The position numbers were made by a program, and so were the translations under genes. A DNA stretch of 32,219 nt from NCBI GenBank assembly GCA_028274885.1, contig JAQCMX010000171.1:1-32219 (forward strand), written 5' to 3'. The DNA comes from Haloarculaceae archaeon (GTDB lineage Archaea; Halobacteriota; Halobacteria; Halobacteriales; Haloarculaceae). Below are positions 15,199 to 23,457 of this stretch, one piece after another. Every line of letters starts with the position of its first letter. The stretch's first letter is position 1. Under the pieces are notes generated by a model, which was not told the origin of the DNA, did not search any database, and was given only the letters and a program-made list of their open reading frames with translations.

Positions 15199-16365
15199 TT
15201 ACTTTTCGATGATACTCTCCTCGACAGCTTCCCCGAAGTGACGTGCGGTGTCCTCGTAGTAGATGAGAACGTCCTCACCCTCGGCGAGGTTGGTTACAGC
15301 CGTTCGGCCCTCCCGGGTGTGTATCTTGATGGTTTCGGCGTTTTGCAACAGTGTCTCGATCCGGTCACCGTCGGCGGTTTCGGCCTGGAGCCGGAACATT
15401 GGCCGTTTTTCGATCTTAGAGCGGCCGACGATTGCTTCGCGGGTGTGTCCCTCCGTGTCGACGATCTGGACCTTGTCACCACTTCCCAGTTCAGAGAGAT
15501 AGTTTGTCCCGCCGTCGGGGATCCTGACGTAGGCGTGGACCGCACCGGCGTTGACACGGAACGGTCGGGAGGCGACGTAGGGTGACTCCGCCGTTTCGGC
15601 GTGGACAAAAAAGAGTCCGCGGGACATCGAGCCGACGAGCATCCCCTCGTCGTGGTCCATCAGTGATCCCGTGTCGATACAGACCCGGTCGGCCGAACCC
15701 GTCTGTTCGATACCGGTCACCTCCGCCCACCGGAGTTCGAGTTGCTCGCGCTCGACCTCGTCGCGGACCTCGACGGTCTCGCGGATCTCGCCGGGATCGT
15801 CGGTATCGAGCAATACGGCGTCAGCCCCTAACTCGAGAGTCTCGTAGGCGGTCCGGGCCTCCTGGGCAGTCCTGACACCGGCTACCAGCGTCGTCTCGTC
15901 ACCGATCCGGGCGATAAGGTTCTCCAGCGGGATGATCTGCCAGTCCTCGCCGATCACAATCGTATACGCCCCAACCCTGGCGACCTCTTCCGCGAAAGCC
16001 TCGTACTCCTCGTCGCGGATCGTCACGTAGCCGCCTTTCGGTGGGTCCTGCCCGCCCTGGAGTGCCGAGAGGTCGGCCGAACCCGAGAGGTCCGGTGGGA
16101 GATCGACCGTTCCGTCACCCTCGGCGTTCTTGCCGACGATGGTGGCGTCGGCTTCACCCCTGTCGGACTCCGCCTCGAGGACGTGGACGTCCTCACCGGC
16201 GAAGGCAGCCACGTTTACCGCACCGAGTTCGCGCACTCGATCGACATCCGACCTGTCGACCAGTACCCAGTCCACGCCGGCTTCCAGACCCGCCGTGATA
16301 CGCCGTTTTCGCTGTTCCCAATCCCCGACCTCGTCGTCGGCCTTGAGCCAGACAGCACGTGTCAT
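15199..16365 (-). CDS. aroB': 3-dehydroquinate synthase II
   Basis: A 388-residue archaeal DHQ synthase II. It converts 2-amino-3,7-dideoxy-D-threo-hept-6-ulosonate to 3-dehydroquinate by NAD-dependent oxidative deamination and cyclisation, replacing the bacterial AroB. Family segments are MTRAVWLKAD at the start, IIPLENLIA, DTGSLMDHDEGMLVGSMSRG, FRVNAGAVHAYVRIPDG and TNYLSELGSGDKV. Length is normal. The start at 16365 matches the family N-terminus. No TATA box is visible 27 nt upstream; the nearest candidate is near 16588-16596, implying a leader of about 200 nt or an upstream small gene. The product feeds AroD, encoded 508 nt beyond its 3' end. Confidence 0.95.
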   Translation of the reverse strand: MTRAVWLKADDEVGDWEQRKRRITAGLEAGVDWVLVDRSDVDRVRELGAVNVAAFAGEDVHVLEAESDRGEADATIVGKNAEGDGTVDLPPDLSGSADLSALQGGQDPPKGGYVTIRDEEYEAFAEEVARVGAYTIVIGEDWQIIPLENLIARIGDETTLVAGVRTAQEARTAYETLELGADAVLLDTDDPGEIRETVEVRDEVEREQLELRWAEVTGIEQTGSADRVCIDTGSLMDHDEGMLVGSMSRGLFFVHAETAESPYVASRPFRVNAGAVHAYVRIPDGGTNYLSELGSGDKVQIVDTEGHTREAIVGRSKIEKRPMFRLQAETADGDRIETLLQNAETIKIHTREGRTAVTNLAEGEDVLIYYEDTARHFGEAVEESIIEK

Positions 16366-16574
16366 GTGGATACGCTTGCGTCCGGGTGGCTTGAACGTGG
16401 CGGATCTCCCGAGCGATCACCGGGGGTGTACGGATGCAGGGCGGTACTGACTATCGTTTCCGGATCCTGGTGCCCGTCTCCGACCGCGTGTCGATCGATT
16501 TCGGTGAGCAACGCAGGTGGTAACTCGACCCCAAGGGCGACTCGATCGTCGTCTGTGCCCCCTTCGTACTCCAA
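16362..16574 (-). CDS. Possible ribbon-helix-helix peptide overlapping aroB' (doubtful)
   Basis: A 70-codon frame with only a TTG start (16574). It ends in TGA overlapping the aroB' ATG by 4 nt (ATGA). Residues 12-45 fit a ribbon-helix-helix pattern: a strand (VALGVELP), a helix (PALLTEIDRHAV), a polar loop, and a second helix (ETIVSTAL). The last 25 residues are Pro/Ser-rich and unlike such a domain. The TATA-like site at 16588-16596 would start transcription near or after the TTG, which argues against translation from there. It could be a decayed regulator gene or the leader of aroB'. Confidence 0.3.
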   Translation of the reverse strand: MEYEGGTDDDRVALGVELPPALLTEIDRHAVGDGHQDPETIVSTALHPYTPGDRSGDPPRSSHPDASVST

Positions 16575-16788
16575 TACAGCACCATCGGAATAAGTCTACC
16601 GCGGGCGTCGGACGGACGGCAGATGACCACTCGATGTAACAGAAGGTGCGGTTTGGACGGTCACCACAATCTCACCTCTGTCGCTGGCGTTTTTGTAGAC
16701 ATTCGTGCACGCGCGGGACAGCCCGTCGCTTCGCGAACCCGAGTGAAGACGCAGTAGCTCAAACACTCATTTGAGCCTTAGATAGGCC

Positions 16789-16796
16789 TTTTATAA
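16789..16796 (+). promoter_or_regulatory. TATA box of the winged-helix gene
   Basis: TTTTATAA is centred 28 nt before the ATG at 16821, one of the clearest TATA boxes in the window. The rest of the 246-nt interval 16575-16820 shows no gene. Confidence 0.6.
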
Positions 16797-16820
16797 TGGC
16801 TACTGAAGCTGTCAGTAGTC

Positions 16821-17546
16821 ATGAGCAGTATCTTTCCGTTACGGGAAACGGTCTCGCTGGATTCGGACCGTGGACCGCGACTTGTGGAACTCGACGACGA
16901 GACTGCCGACGAGGTTTTCGAGGTACTCGCCTCCGGGACGACCCGCGAGATGTTTCTCAGCCTCCACGAGCAGCCACAGGCTGCTTCGGATCTCGCCGAA
17001 CAGACCGACACCTCCGTGCAGAACGCACAGTACCACCTCGAGAAGCTCTCTGATGCCGACCTGATCGAGGTCGTCGACACCTGGTACTCCGAGCGTGGCT
17101 CGGAGATGAAGGTGTATGCCCCCTGTGATGACTCGCTGGTCCTCTTTGCGGGTGAGGACACGCGTGGATCACTCGAACGGATCCTTACACGCCTGGTCGG
17201 TGCTCTCGCCTTTCTCGCCCCTGCGAGTGCCCTGGTCTGGTGGATCGCCAACCGGGCCAGTACCGGTATCGAGCCACGCACTGAGCCGGCCACATCCGGC
17301 GAAGCTACTGCTCAGGGCGAGGAAAGCGGTAGAATCGCCTCACAAGACGCCGACGGTGAGGACGGGGCAACGGAAGACGCTGTCGACACGGATGTTCCGA
17401 CCGACGGGGCAGACGGGGTCGTCGACTCTGCAACAGAGGCGATCGTGGGGTTAGATCCTGCCGCCGCGGTCGGGCTTGGCTTCTTTCTCGGCGGCCTGCT
17501 CGTGCTTACTGTTCTCACACTGACGTGGTATCTCCGGGACCGGTAA
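16821..17546 (+). CDS. Membrane-tethered ArsR-like winged-helix regulator
   Basis: A 241-residue protein. The N-terminal winged helix-turn-helix spans about residues 25-105: VFEVLASGTTREMFLSLHEQ, recognition region TSVQNAQYHLEKLSDADLIE, and a wing with SERGSEMKVY. This is the ArsR-like pattern of many haloarchaeal regulators. Two membrane segments follow, LVGALAFLAPASALVWWIAN (about 131-150) and GLGFFLGGLLVLTVLTLTWY (about 219-238). Between them is a roughly 65-residue, very acidic, Ser/Thr/Gly-rich loop that would lie outside the cell if the DNA-binding part is inside. It probably regulates transcription from the membrane in response to an envelope signal; target and signal are unknown. Confidence 0.88.
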   Translation: MSSIFPLRETVSLDSDRGPRLVELDDETADEVFEVLASGTTREMFLSLHEQPQAASDLAEQTDTSVQNAQYHLEKLSDADLIEVVDTWYSERGSEMKVYAPCDDSLVLFAGEDTRGSLERILTRLVGALAFLAPASALVWWIANRASTGIEPRTEPATSGEATAQGEESGRIASQDADGEDGATEDAVDTDVPTDGADGVVDSATEAIVGLDPAAAVGLGFFLGGLLVLTVLTLTWYLRDR

Positions 17547-17617
17547 CACCCCCGAGGCCCCCCCCAACCCGAACATGTTGGAGAAACGCCGACGGGCTGC
17601 TGGCTCAATCTCCAGGT

Positions 17618-18001
17618 ATGGAACCCAAAGATCACCATCCGCTTGCGCCGCTCGTATCGACAGGTATCACCGCCGCCACGCTGTTCGTCGCATTCGGGCT
17701 GATGAGCATAGGCATCGAGTCTTTCTGGGTCGTCTTCGTCGTGGGCTTTGGCGGCCTCCTCCCGATCTCTCTGGGACTTCTGGAGTACCGTCGACGCGAA
17801 CGCACCTGCCGACGTGAGCGCAGTGATTCCGACACCGCACTCGCGAAACTCCGGGAACGGTACGTCCGCGGCGAAATCACCGAAACCGAATTCGAGCAAC
17901 GCGTGGAAAACCTCATGGAAACCCCCGCCAGTGCGCACGAGCGCACGGACATCTCCGGGGTCCGAACAGAGACTGGTCGGGAACGGACGGGTAGTGACTG
18001 A
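17618..18001 (+). CDS. SHOCT-domain membrane protein
   Basis: A 127-residue protein with two hydrophobic helices near the N-terminus (STGITAATLFVAFGLMSIGI, about 14-33; FWVVFVVGFGGLLPISLGLL, about 36-55). A basic stretch (RRRERTCRRER) follows, then a SHOCT motif about residues 70-97 (DTALAKLRERYVRGEITETE, then FEQRVENLME). SHOCT domains are short oligomerisation-type modules common in archaeal membrane proteins; the specific role is unknown. The start at ATG 17618 is chosen because upstream in-frame sequence is Pro-rich and not protein-like. It is 71 nt downstream of the winged-helix gene on the same strand, possibly cotranscribed. Confidence 0.82.
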   Translation: MEPKDHHPLAPLVSTGITAATLFVAFGLMSIGIESFWVVFVVGFGGLLPISLGLLEYRRRERTCRRERSDSDTALAKLRERYVRGEITETEFEQRVENLMETPASAHERTDISGVRTETGRERTGSD

Positions 18002-18173
18002 TAGTGATTAGTGCGAGTCTTTACCGCCATGCTGGAAGAGGATATCGGGGACACGCTGTGAGATGTCGATCTCTGGGATGGGAGCACAAAATAACCGCAC
18101 TAATGACTATGAGGGTTCGTCGCAATGAGAACGGTCGGGACCCTTGATCTGATCATCTCAACCCGAACCCGAT

Positions 18174-18884
18174 TCACGCCTCACCGTAGACCGGGACGGC
18201 TGCGCCGCTTGTGACACTCGCCGCGTCGCTACAGAGAAAACAGATAACATCGCCGATGTCACCGGGATCGACCCAGGCTTCGTGGTCGGAATCCGGCATC
18301 ATCTCCCGGTTCATGGGTGTATCAATGACGCTTGGCATGACGGCGTTTGCCCGAACAGTCCCCCGGTTTTCCTCGGCGATCGTCTCGGTCAGCAGCCGGA
18401 CGCCTGCCTTTGTCCCACGGTAGAGCCCGTCCCCTTTGCCCCCTTCGAGCGAGGAGCGTGCGGAGACACTGACGATCGCGCCCTCACGCTCTCGGATCGC
18501 AGGCAGAGCGTGTTTCGATGCCAGAAACATCGTCTTGAGATTCACGTCGAAGAGGAAATCGAAGGTCTCCGCGTCGGTTTCGTGGATCGGGTTCCCACCA
18601 CGCCAGGTTCCTGCGATGTTGGCAAGGTAGTCGAGACCGCCGTGTGAGTCGATGACCCCGTCGACGGTCTCGGCCACGACCGACTCCTCGGTAAAGTCAC
18701 CCTCGTAGAAGTCGATCCGGTCGGGGTCCTCGAGCAGGAAGTCCTCGCTTTCTTTCGGGACGATGTCTGCCCCACAGACTGTCGCACCCGCGTCCAGAAA
18801 CGACTCCGCGACGGCACTCCCGAGCGCGCCGCCGACTCCCGTGACCAGTACGATCTTGTCGCCGAAACCAAACCGAACGGACAT
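18174..18884 (-). CDS. SDR-family oxidoreductase
   Basis: A 236-residue short-chain dehydrogenase/reductase using NAD(P). The cofactor glycine motif is TGVGGALG (residues 15-22), ADIVPK ends the second strand, NIAG is at 89-92, and the catalytic Ser is near 141 with Y155 and K159 in YRGTK. AVMPSVIDTPMNREMM matches the post-catalytic loop. The substrate is not predictable; similarity in layout to 3-oxoacyl reductases is generic. The start at 18884 is supported by a TATA-like site 27 nt upstream and by the usual FGDKIVLVTG beginning; the 42 residues upstream in frame are Arg-rich and noncoding-like. It is convergent with the SHOCT gene across a 172-nt gap with no gene. Confidence 0.9.
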   Translation of the reverse strand: MSVRFGFGDKIVLVTGVGGALGSAVAESFLDAGATVCGADIVPKESEDFLLEDPDRIDFYEGDFTEESVVAETVDGVIDSHGGLDYLANIAGTWRGGNPIHETDAETFDFLFDVNLKTMFLASKHALPAIREREGAIVSVSARSSLEGGKGDGLYRGTKAGVRLLTETIAEENRGTVRANAVMPSVIDTPMNREMMPDSDHEAWVDPGDIGDVICFLCSDAASVTSGAAVPVYGEA

Positions 18885-18907
18885 ATCCGCCTTTGTGACC
18901 GCATCCC

Positions 18908-18914
18908 AATAAAA
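18908..18914 (-). promoter_or_regulatory. TATA box of the SDR gene
   Basis: The minus strand reads TTTTATT, centred 27 nt upstream of the start at 18884. Confidence 0.5.
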
Positions 18915-19052
18915 GGCGTTCCCGGTCTCACGACATCGCGGTTCCCACGGGGATTTACTATCGCCCGCCGACCTACGGGCGCGCTCTCGCCGGCGACCAC
19001 TCGACAGCATCGCACGCTCTCATGACGTAGCAGCGGTTCCATCGGGTCACTA

Positions 19053-21536
19053 TCAACCGGTCACCTGTTCTTGCCAGTCGCGGAGTTTGTCAGGGGTGAC
19101 CCCCTGGACCCGGTCGGCGACGGATTGGATGTCGACATCCACGAGATCCGCCGGCGCGTTGACCCCTGCATCCGTGAGCTTCTCGGCGGTCTTCCGGCCG
19201 ATGCCGTCGATATCTTCCAGATCGTCGATCGCCTGCTCGGCCTGGTACTCCCGGTAGTTGCAGATCGGACAGCCCAGTTCCCAGGGGTCGCCGTCGCCGT
19301 CGTGGAGGTGCAGTTCAGGCAGGTTGTGATCCACACAGCGGTCGCTTGTGACCTCGACATCCCCGCGCCGGGGGAGCGGGAGCGAGTACTCACAGTTGGG
19401 ATATCTGGTACAGCCGACCAGCCGCGATCCCGACCGGAGCTGTTTGATTGCGAGCTCACCCCCTGACCCCTCGCCACACGCCGGACAGGCACCGATTATC
19501 GTGTCCTCGGCCGCCTCGGCCTCGGCGGCTGCACACCGCGGACAGCCATGGACGAAGGTGTCACGTCCGGCGAGCATCTTCAGATGGCGCATGTCGTGGA
19601 GTTCACACGCGTCTTCGAGCACCAGCGGTTCGCCCGTGCTTGGCAACGGGAGTGTGTACCGACAGTCCGGGAAGCCATCGCAGCCGACAAAGTACGATCC
19701 CTGTTGGCTCTGCCGGACGAGCAGGTCCGCTCCACACTCCGGACACGGGCCGAGTATGCGGTCGGCCTTGAGTGACTCCTGGAGGTGGTCACCGATATTC
19801 TCCCGTGATTCCCTGAGCGCCTCGAAGACCCGTCGGAGCATCTCGCGGGACTCCCCGGTGACCTCTGTCAGGGCCGCCTCCCCCTCCGCGATGGCGGCCA
19901 TATCTGCCTCTAGCTGGGCGGTCATCTCGTCGCTGACGACCAGATCGGCGTACGTTTCGGCTGCTTCGACGACCGCCGCTGCAAGCGCCGTGGGACGGGG
20001 CGGATCGTCCTCGACATAGCCGCGGTCGTAGAGTTTCTCGATAACGTTGTGTCGGGTTGCCTTCGTGCCCAACCCCATCTCCTCCATCTTTTTGATGAGC
20101 CGGGACTGGCCGTACCGCCGTGGTGGCTGGGTTTCTTTCTCTTCGAACCTGACCGCCGAGATGTCGAGCGATTCCCCTCGTTGGACGTCCGGAACGTGGT
20201 TTTCGCTCGTGCTGCCGTAGGGGTAGACGGCGTGGTAGCCCTCTTCGAGCAGTCGCTTTCCGTTGGCCTTGAGCCGACAGTCGTTCGCCTCGGCAACGAC
20301 GCGCAGGTGCTCCCAGGTTGCAGGTTCGGCGACGGTGGCTAAAAACCGCCGCACGACGAGTTCGAAGATCTCCCACTCGTCGTCTCCGAGTTCGCCACGA
20401 TCCGGAAGTTCGCCGGTTGGGTGGATTGGCGGATGGTCTGTGGTCTCCTCCTCGCCACGGGTCGGTTCGATCTCCCGACCTGTGCGTAGCGATTCGGCAT
20501 CGGAGCCAAACGCCTGACTGCCGGCCAACGCATCGAGCAGTTCGACCGGTTCGAGATCGTCCGGGTAGACCGTGTTGTCCGTCCGAGGATATGTGACGTA
20601 GCCGGCGGTGTAAAGCGTTTCTCCTATCGACATGGCGCGTTGAGCCGAGTACCCGAGCGAACCGGCTGCGCTGATGAAAGCGGTCGTATTGAACGGCTCC
20701 GGTGGGGTGTCCGTCCGGGTTCGCCGGCTGACCCCAGTGACCTCCGTCGCGGTTGCGTTTCCCAACCTGTTGTTGACCTCCCCTGCCTGCGTTTCGTCCC
20801 AGACACGCTCTGCCTCTGTGCCATCGTCCTCGTAGAAGTACTGGGCTTCGAAGGTGTCTCCGTCCCTCTCGAGGGTGGCAAACAGCTCCCAGTAGGTCTC
20901 GGGATCGAACGCCTCGATCTCCCGTTCGCGGTCCACGATGAGCTTCAACGTCGGCGACTGGACGCGTCCGACCGAGATGAAATCGTTTCCAAGCTGGTGG
21001 GCCGACAGCGAGAGAAAGCGGGTCAACGCTGCGCCCCACACCAGATCGATCACCTGGCGGGCCTCGCCAGCGGCCGCAAGGTCGAAATCCACCTGTGTCG
21101 GGTCGGCAAACGCCTCCCGAACCTCGTTTTCCGTGATCGAGGAGAACCGAACACGTTCGATCGGCCCGTCGACCGTGTCTTCGATGAGTTCGTAGGCCTC
21201 CTTGCCGATGAGCTCCCCCTCCCGGTCGTAGTCGGTCGCGATGATGGCGCTATCGGCCCGACCTGCAAGCTCTTCCAGTGTGTGGACGATGTTCTCCTGT
21301 GTAGTTTCTTTGACAATCTCGGCGTCGATGAGTTCGACGGGTTCGACGTCGCGCCAGTTCTCGTACTCCGCGGGAAAATCGACCCCGACGACGTGCCCGG
21401 AGAGGCCGACCACACCTCTGTCCCCCCATCGGTAGACGTTTACCCCGTTCTGACGCGTGGTCCGTGTTGCTCCGTCGCTCAGTATCTCTGCGATTCGTCG
21501 CGCCGCATTGTCCTTTTCGGTGATTATCAGTTGCAT
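19053..21536 (-). CDS. topA: DNA topoisomerase I (type IA)
   Basis: An 827-residue type IA topoisomerase that relaxes negatively supercoiled DNA through a 5'-phosphotyrosine. The TOPRIM domain begins at residue 1 (LIITEKDNAA, catalytic Glu E7) and has the acidic triad D102-x-D104-x-E106. The active-site tyrosine is Y316 in GYVTYPRTDNT. Several C-terminal zinc-finger-like modules follow (CPECG...CDGFPDC, CPACG...CTRYPNC, and CxxC pairs such as CPRC and CPIC). The protein ends with a helix-hairpin-helix (IDDLEDIDGIGRKTAEKLTD) like that in RadA. Length and order are complete. The start at 21536 has an AGGTGA Shine-Dalgarno at 21544-21549 and a TATA-like site near 21582-21589. Confidence 0.96.
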   Translation of the reverse strand: MQLIITEKDNAARRIAEILSDGATRTTRQNGVNVYRWGDRGVVGLSGHVVGVDFPAEYENWRDVEPVELIDAEIVKETTQENIVHTLEELAGRADSAIIATDYDREGELIGKEAYELIEDTVDGPIERVRFSSITENEVREAFADPTQVDFDLAAAGEARQVIDLVWGAALTRFLSLSAHQLGNDFISVGRVQSPTLKLIVDREREIEAFDPETYWELFATLERDGDTFEAQYFYEDDGTEAERVWDETQAGEVNNRLGNATATEVTGVSRRTRTDTPPEPFNTTAFISAAGSLGYSAQRAMSIGETLYTAGYVTYPRTDNTVYPDDLEPVELLDALAGSQAFGSDAESLRTGREIEPTRGEEETTDHPPIHPTGELPDRGELGDDEWEIFELVVRRFLATVAEPATWEHLRVVAEANDCRLKANGKRLLEEGYHAVYPYGSTSENHVPDVQRGESLDISAVRFEEKETQPPRRYGQSRLIKKMEEMGLGTKATRHNVIEKLYDRGYVEDDPPRPTALAAAVVEAAETYADLVVSDEMTAQLEADMAAIAEGEAALTEVTGESREMLRRVFEALRESRENIGDHLQESLKADRILGPCPECGADLLVRQSQQGSYFVGCDGFPDCRYTLPLPSTGEPLVLEDACELHDMRHLKMLAGRDTFVHGCPRCAAAEAEAAEDTIIGACPACGEGSGGELAIKQLRSGSRLVGCTRYPNCEYSLPLPRRGDVEVTSDRCVDHNLPELHLHDGDGDPWELGCPICNYREYQAEQAIDDLEDIDGIGRKTAEKLTDAGVNAPADLVDVDIQSVADRVQGVTPDKLRDWQEQVTG

Positions 21537-21543
21537 CCGGCGC

Positions 21544-21549
21544 TCACCT
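21544..21549 (-). promoter_or_regulatory. Shine-Dalgarno of topA
   Basis: The minus strand reads AGGTGA, 7 nt before the ATG at 21536. With TATA-like GGTTTTAG at 21582-21589 it implies a leader of about 20 nt, unlike most first genes here. Confidence 0.5.
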
Positions 21550-21659
21550 GGTTACTACGCCGGGGTAAGCCGGGAACCCATCTAAAACCTTTCGCACCCA
21601 CCGGTGTACCGGGGTACACACACACAGATCTACCCCCGTAAATAACGTTTCGAAGATCC

Positions 21660-23141
21660 TCATCCCGACAGTTCCTCGTGCAACCGCTCGTTGACCTCGC
21701 TCGGGTCAGCGCTACCGCCGGTCCGTTGCATCACCTGCCCGACCAGGAAATTGATCGCGCCATCTTCGCCGCTGTGATAATCCTCGACTGCGCCCGGGTT
21801 TTCCTCGAGTGCCGATTCGACCGCCTGCTGGATCTCGTCCCCGCTCGATTTGCCGAGCCCCTCCCGCTCGACTATACTGTCGGGACCGATCCCCTCGTCC
21901 AGCATCGCACGTAGGACAGTTTCGCGGGCATTTTTTGCGGTTATCTCCTCGGCAGCCACGAGTTCCACCAGCCGCTCGATCTCGTCGAGACGGCCCTCGA
22001 TGTCGGTGACCACCATATCCCGATAGTTCAGTTCGCCGAGAAGTTCGTCCGCAACCCAGGTGGCGGCCAGTCCGGGATCGAACTCACTTGCGACGGCTTC
22101 GTAGAAATCTGCCACCTGCTTGGTGCTCGTGAGTTTGTCCGCCGCCTCCTCGCTCAGGCCGTACTCGTTCCGAAACCGTTTCCGGCGGGCATCGGGCAGC
22201 TCCGGAATCTCGATCTGTTCCCGCCGGTCTGCGACCCGAAGCGGCGGGAGATCGGCCTCGCCGAAGTACCGGTAGTCCTTTTCCTCCTCTTTCGACCGCA
22301 TCGACACCGTGATCCCGCGTGATTCGTCCCAGTGGCGCGTCTCCTGCTCGACCGCTCGACCGCGTTCGATCGCGTTTTTTTGCCGCTGGGCCTCGTATGC
22401 GAGGGCCTTCTGTGCCCCCTTGTGGCTGGAGATGTTTTTTATCTCTGTGCGGTTGGCCGCCTCGAGAACGCTCTTTTCGATCCCGTCGTCGCCGTCGACA
22501 TCCTCGGTCTCGACCACGGAGAGGTTGGCGTCGACCCGCAGGCTGCCGTCCCGGGAGGGGTCGAAGACACCGAGATACCCGAGGACCTCCTCGAGTTTGG
22601 CGAGAAACGCTCGAACCTCCTCGGCACCGCGAAAATCCGGTTCCGTGACGATCTCGAGCAGCGCAACACCAGCCCGGTTGTAATCCACGAGTGTGTAGTC
22701 GGCGCTGTCGATCGAACCGCCCCTGTGCCGCAGACTCCCCGGGTCCTCCTCGAGGTGGGCCCGTTCGATGCCCACGGTTCGGCGCTGGTCCCCCACCGTA
22801 CATTCGAGTTCCCCGTCCTGGCAGATCGGTGCATCGTACTGCGTGATCTGGAAGTTCTTCGGTAGATCCGGATAGTAGTAGTTTTTCCGGTGAAAACGGG
22901 TCTGCTCGGGGATGTCTGCGTTGATGGCCTTGCCGACCTTCAGGGCTGCCTCGACGGCCCCTTCGTTGAGAACCGGGAGGGCCCCGGGAAGCCCCAGACA
23001 GACCGGACAGGTTTGCGTGTTGGGCTCCTCGGCGGGGGCGGTCGAGCACCCACAAAAGATCTTGGTGTCGGTCTCCAATTGGACGTGTACCTCCAGCCCG
23101 ATCACCACCGCGAGATCACCCTGTGACTGTGCTTGTGCCAT
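21660..23141 (-). CDS. gatB: Asp/Glu-tRNA amidotransferase subunit B
   Basis: A 493-residue GatB, the tRNA-binding and activation subunit of the GatCAB amidotransferase that converts misacylated Glu-tRNA(Gln) and/or Asp-tRNA(Asn). The N-terminal signature is VIGLEVHVQLETDTKIFCGC. Zinc-type cysteines are C30, C32, C45 and C48. LPKNFQITQYDAPIC, DYNRAGVALLEIVTEPDF and ISSHKGAQKALAYEAQRQ match the kinase-like core. The C-terminal YqeY/tail region ends in FLVGQVMQRTGGSADPSEVN. The start at 23141 is set by the conserved N-terminus and a TATA-like element 28 nt upstream; a 22-residue extension is rejected. gatA and gatC are not adjacent. Confidence 0.96.
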   Translation of the reverse strand: MAQAQSQGDLAVVIGLEVHVQLETDTKIFCGCSTAPAEEPNTQTCPVCLGLPGALPVLNEGAVEAALKVGKAINADIPEQTRFHRKNYYYPDLPKNFQITQYDAPICQDGELECTVGDQRRTVGIERAHLEEDPGSLRHRGGSIDSADYTLVDYNRAGVALLEIVTEPDFRGAEEVRAFLAKLEEVLGYLGVFDPSRDGSLRVDANLSVVETEDVDGDDGIEKSVLEAANRTEIKNISSHKGAQKALAYEAQRQKNAIERGRAVEQETRHWDESRGITVSMRSKEEEKDYRYFGEADLPPLRVADRREQIEIPELPDARRKRFRNEYGLSEEAADKLTSTKQVADFYEAVASEFDPGLAATWVADELLGELNYRDMVVTDIEGRLDEIERLVELVAAEEITAKNARETVLRAMLDEGIGPDSIVEREGLGKSSGDEIQQAVESALEENPGAVEDYHSGEDGAINFLVGQVMQRTGGSADPSEVNERLHEELSG

Positions 23142-23165
23142 TACCCCGCGGTTTGCCTCCGGACG

Positions 23166-23172
23166 GCTAAAG
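23166..23172 (-). promoter_or_regulatory. TATA-like element of gatB
   Basis: The minus strand reads CTTTAGC, centred 28 nt upstream of the start at 23141. Confidence 0.4.
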
Positions 23173-23426
23173 CCTGACGCACCGTCTGTTTGTATTCGGG
23201 ACGACAACCTCGGGGTGGGTGCACCCCGGGCGGGGAGGACGGTCGCCAGTTCGGTACAACGGAGGTGGTCCTATTTAATTATCGATAAGTAAGAAGGTAT
23301 AATACGAATTCGTTCGACCGTCTCACATGCCAGGGGCAACACCACAGCGGCTTCAACAGTTTCTGTGGCCTGCAGCGCAACTGGCCTGGGGGTCGTATTC
23401 GATTCCGGATCAATGTCTGACGTACG
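23173..23426. other. Intergenic region between divergent gatB and the smc operon
   Basis: The gatB-smc operon gap is 316 nt. The AT-rich stretch 23271-23310 carries TATTTAAT (23273-23280) and GTATAATA (23297-23304). The latter is 27 nt before an ATG at 23327 that opens a 37-codon frame ending at 23440. That frame is not obviously protein-like. No tRNA or strong hairpin was seen. It may hold a small RNA, a mini-gene or extra promoters. Confidence 0.35.
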
Positions 23427-23434
23427 TTTATATA
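23427..23434 (+). promoter_or_regulatory. TATA box of the smc operon
   Basis: TTTATATA is centred about 27 nt before the ATG at 23458. It supports that start over in-frame ATGs at 23413 and 23449. Confidence 0.6.
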
Positions 23435-23457
23435 CTGTGAGTAAAACTATGGTATAC

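Noticed and set aside
19789..21039. 416-codon minus-strand frame inside topA
   Set aside because: It is in a shifted frame within topA, very Arg/Gly-rich, with no domain; topA is unambiguous.
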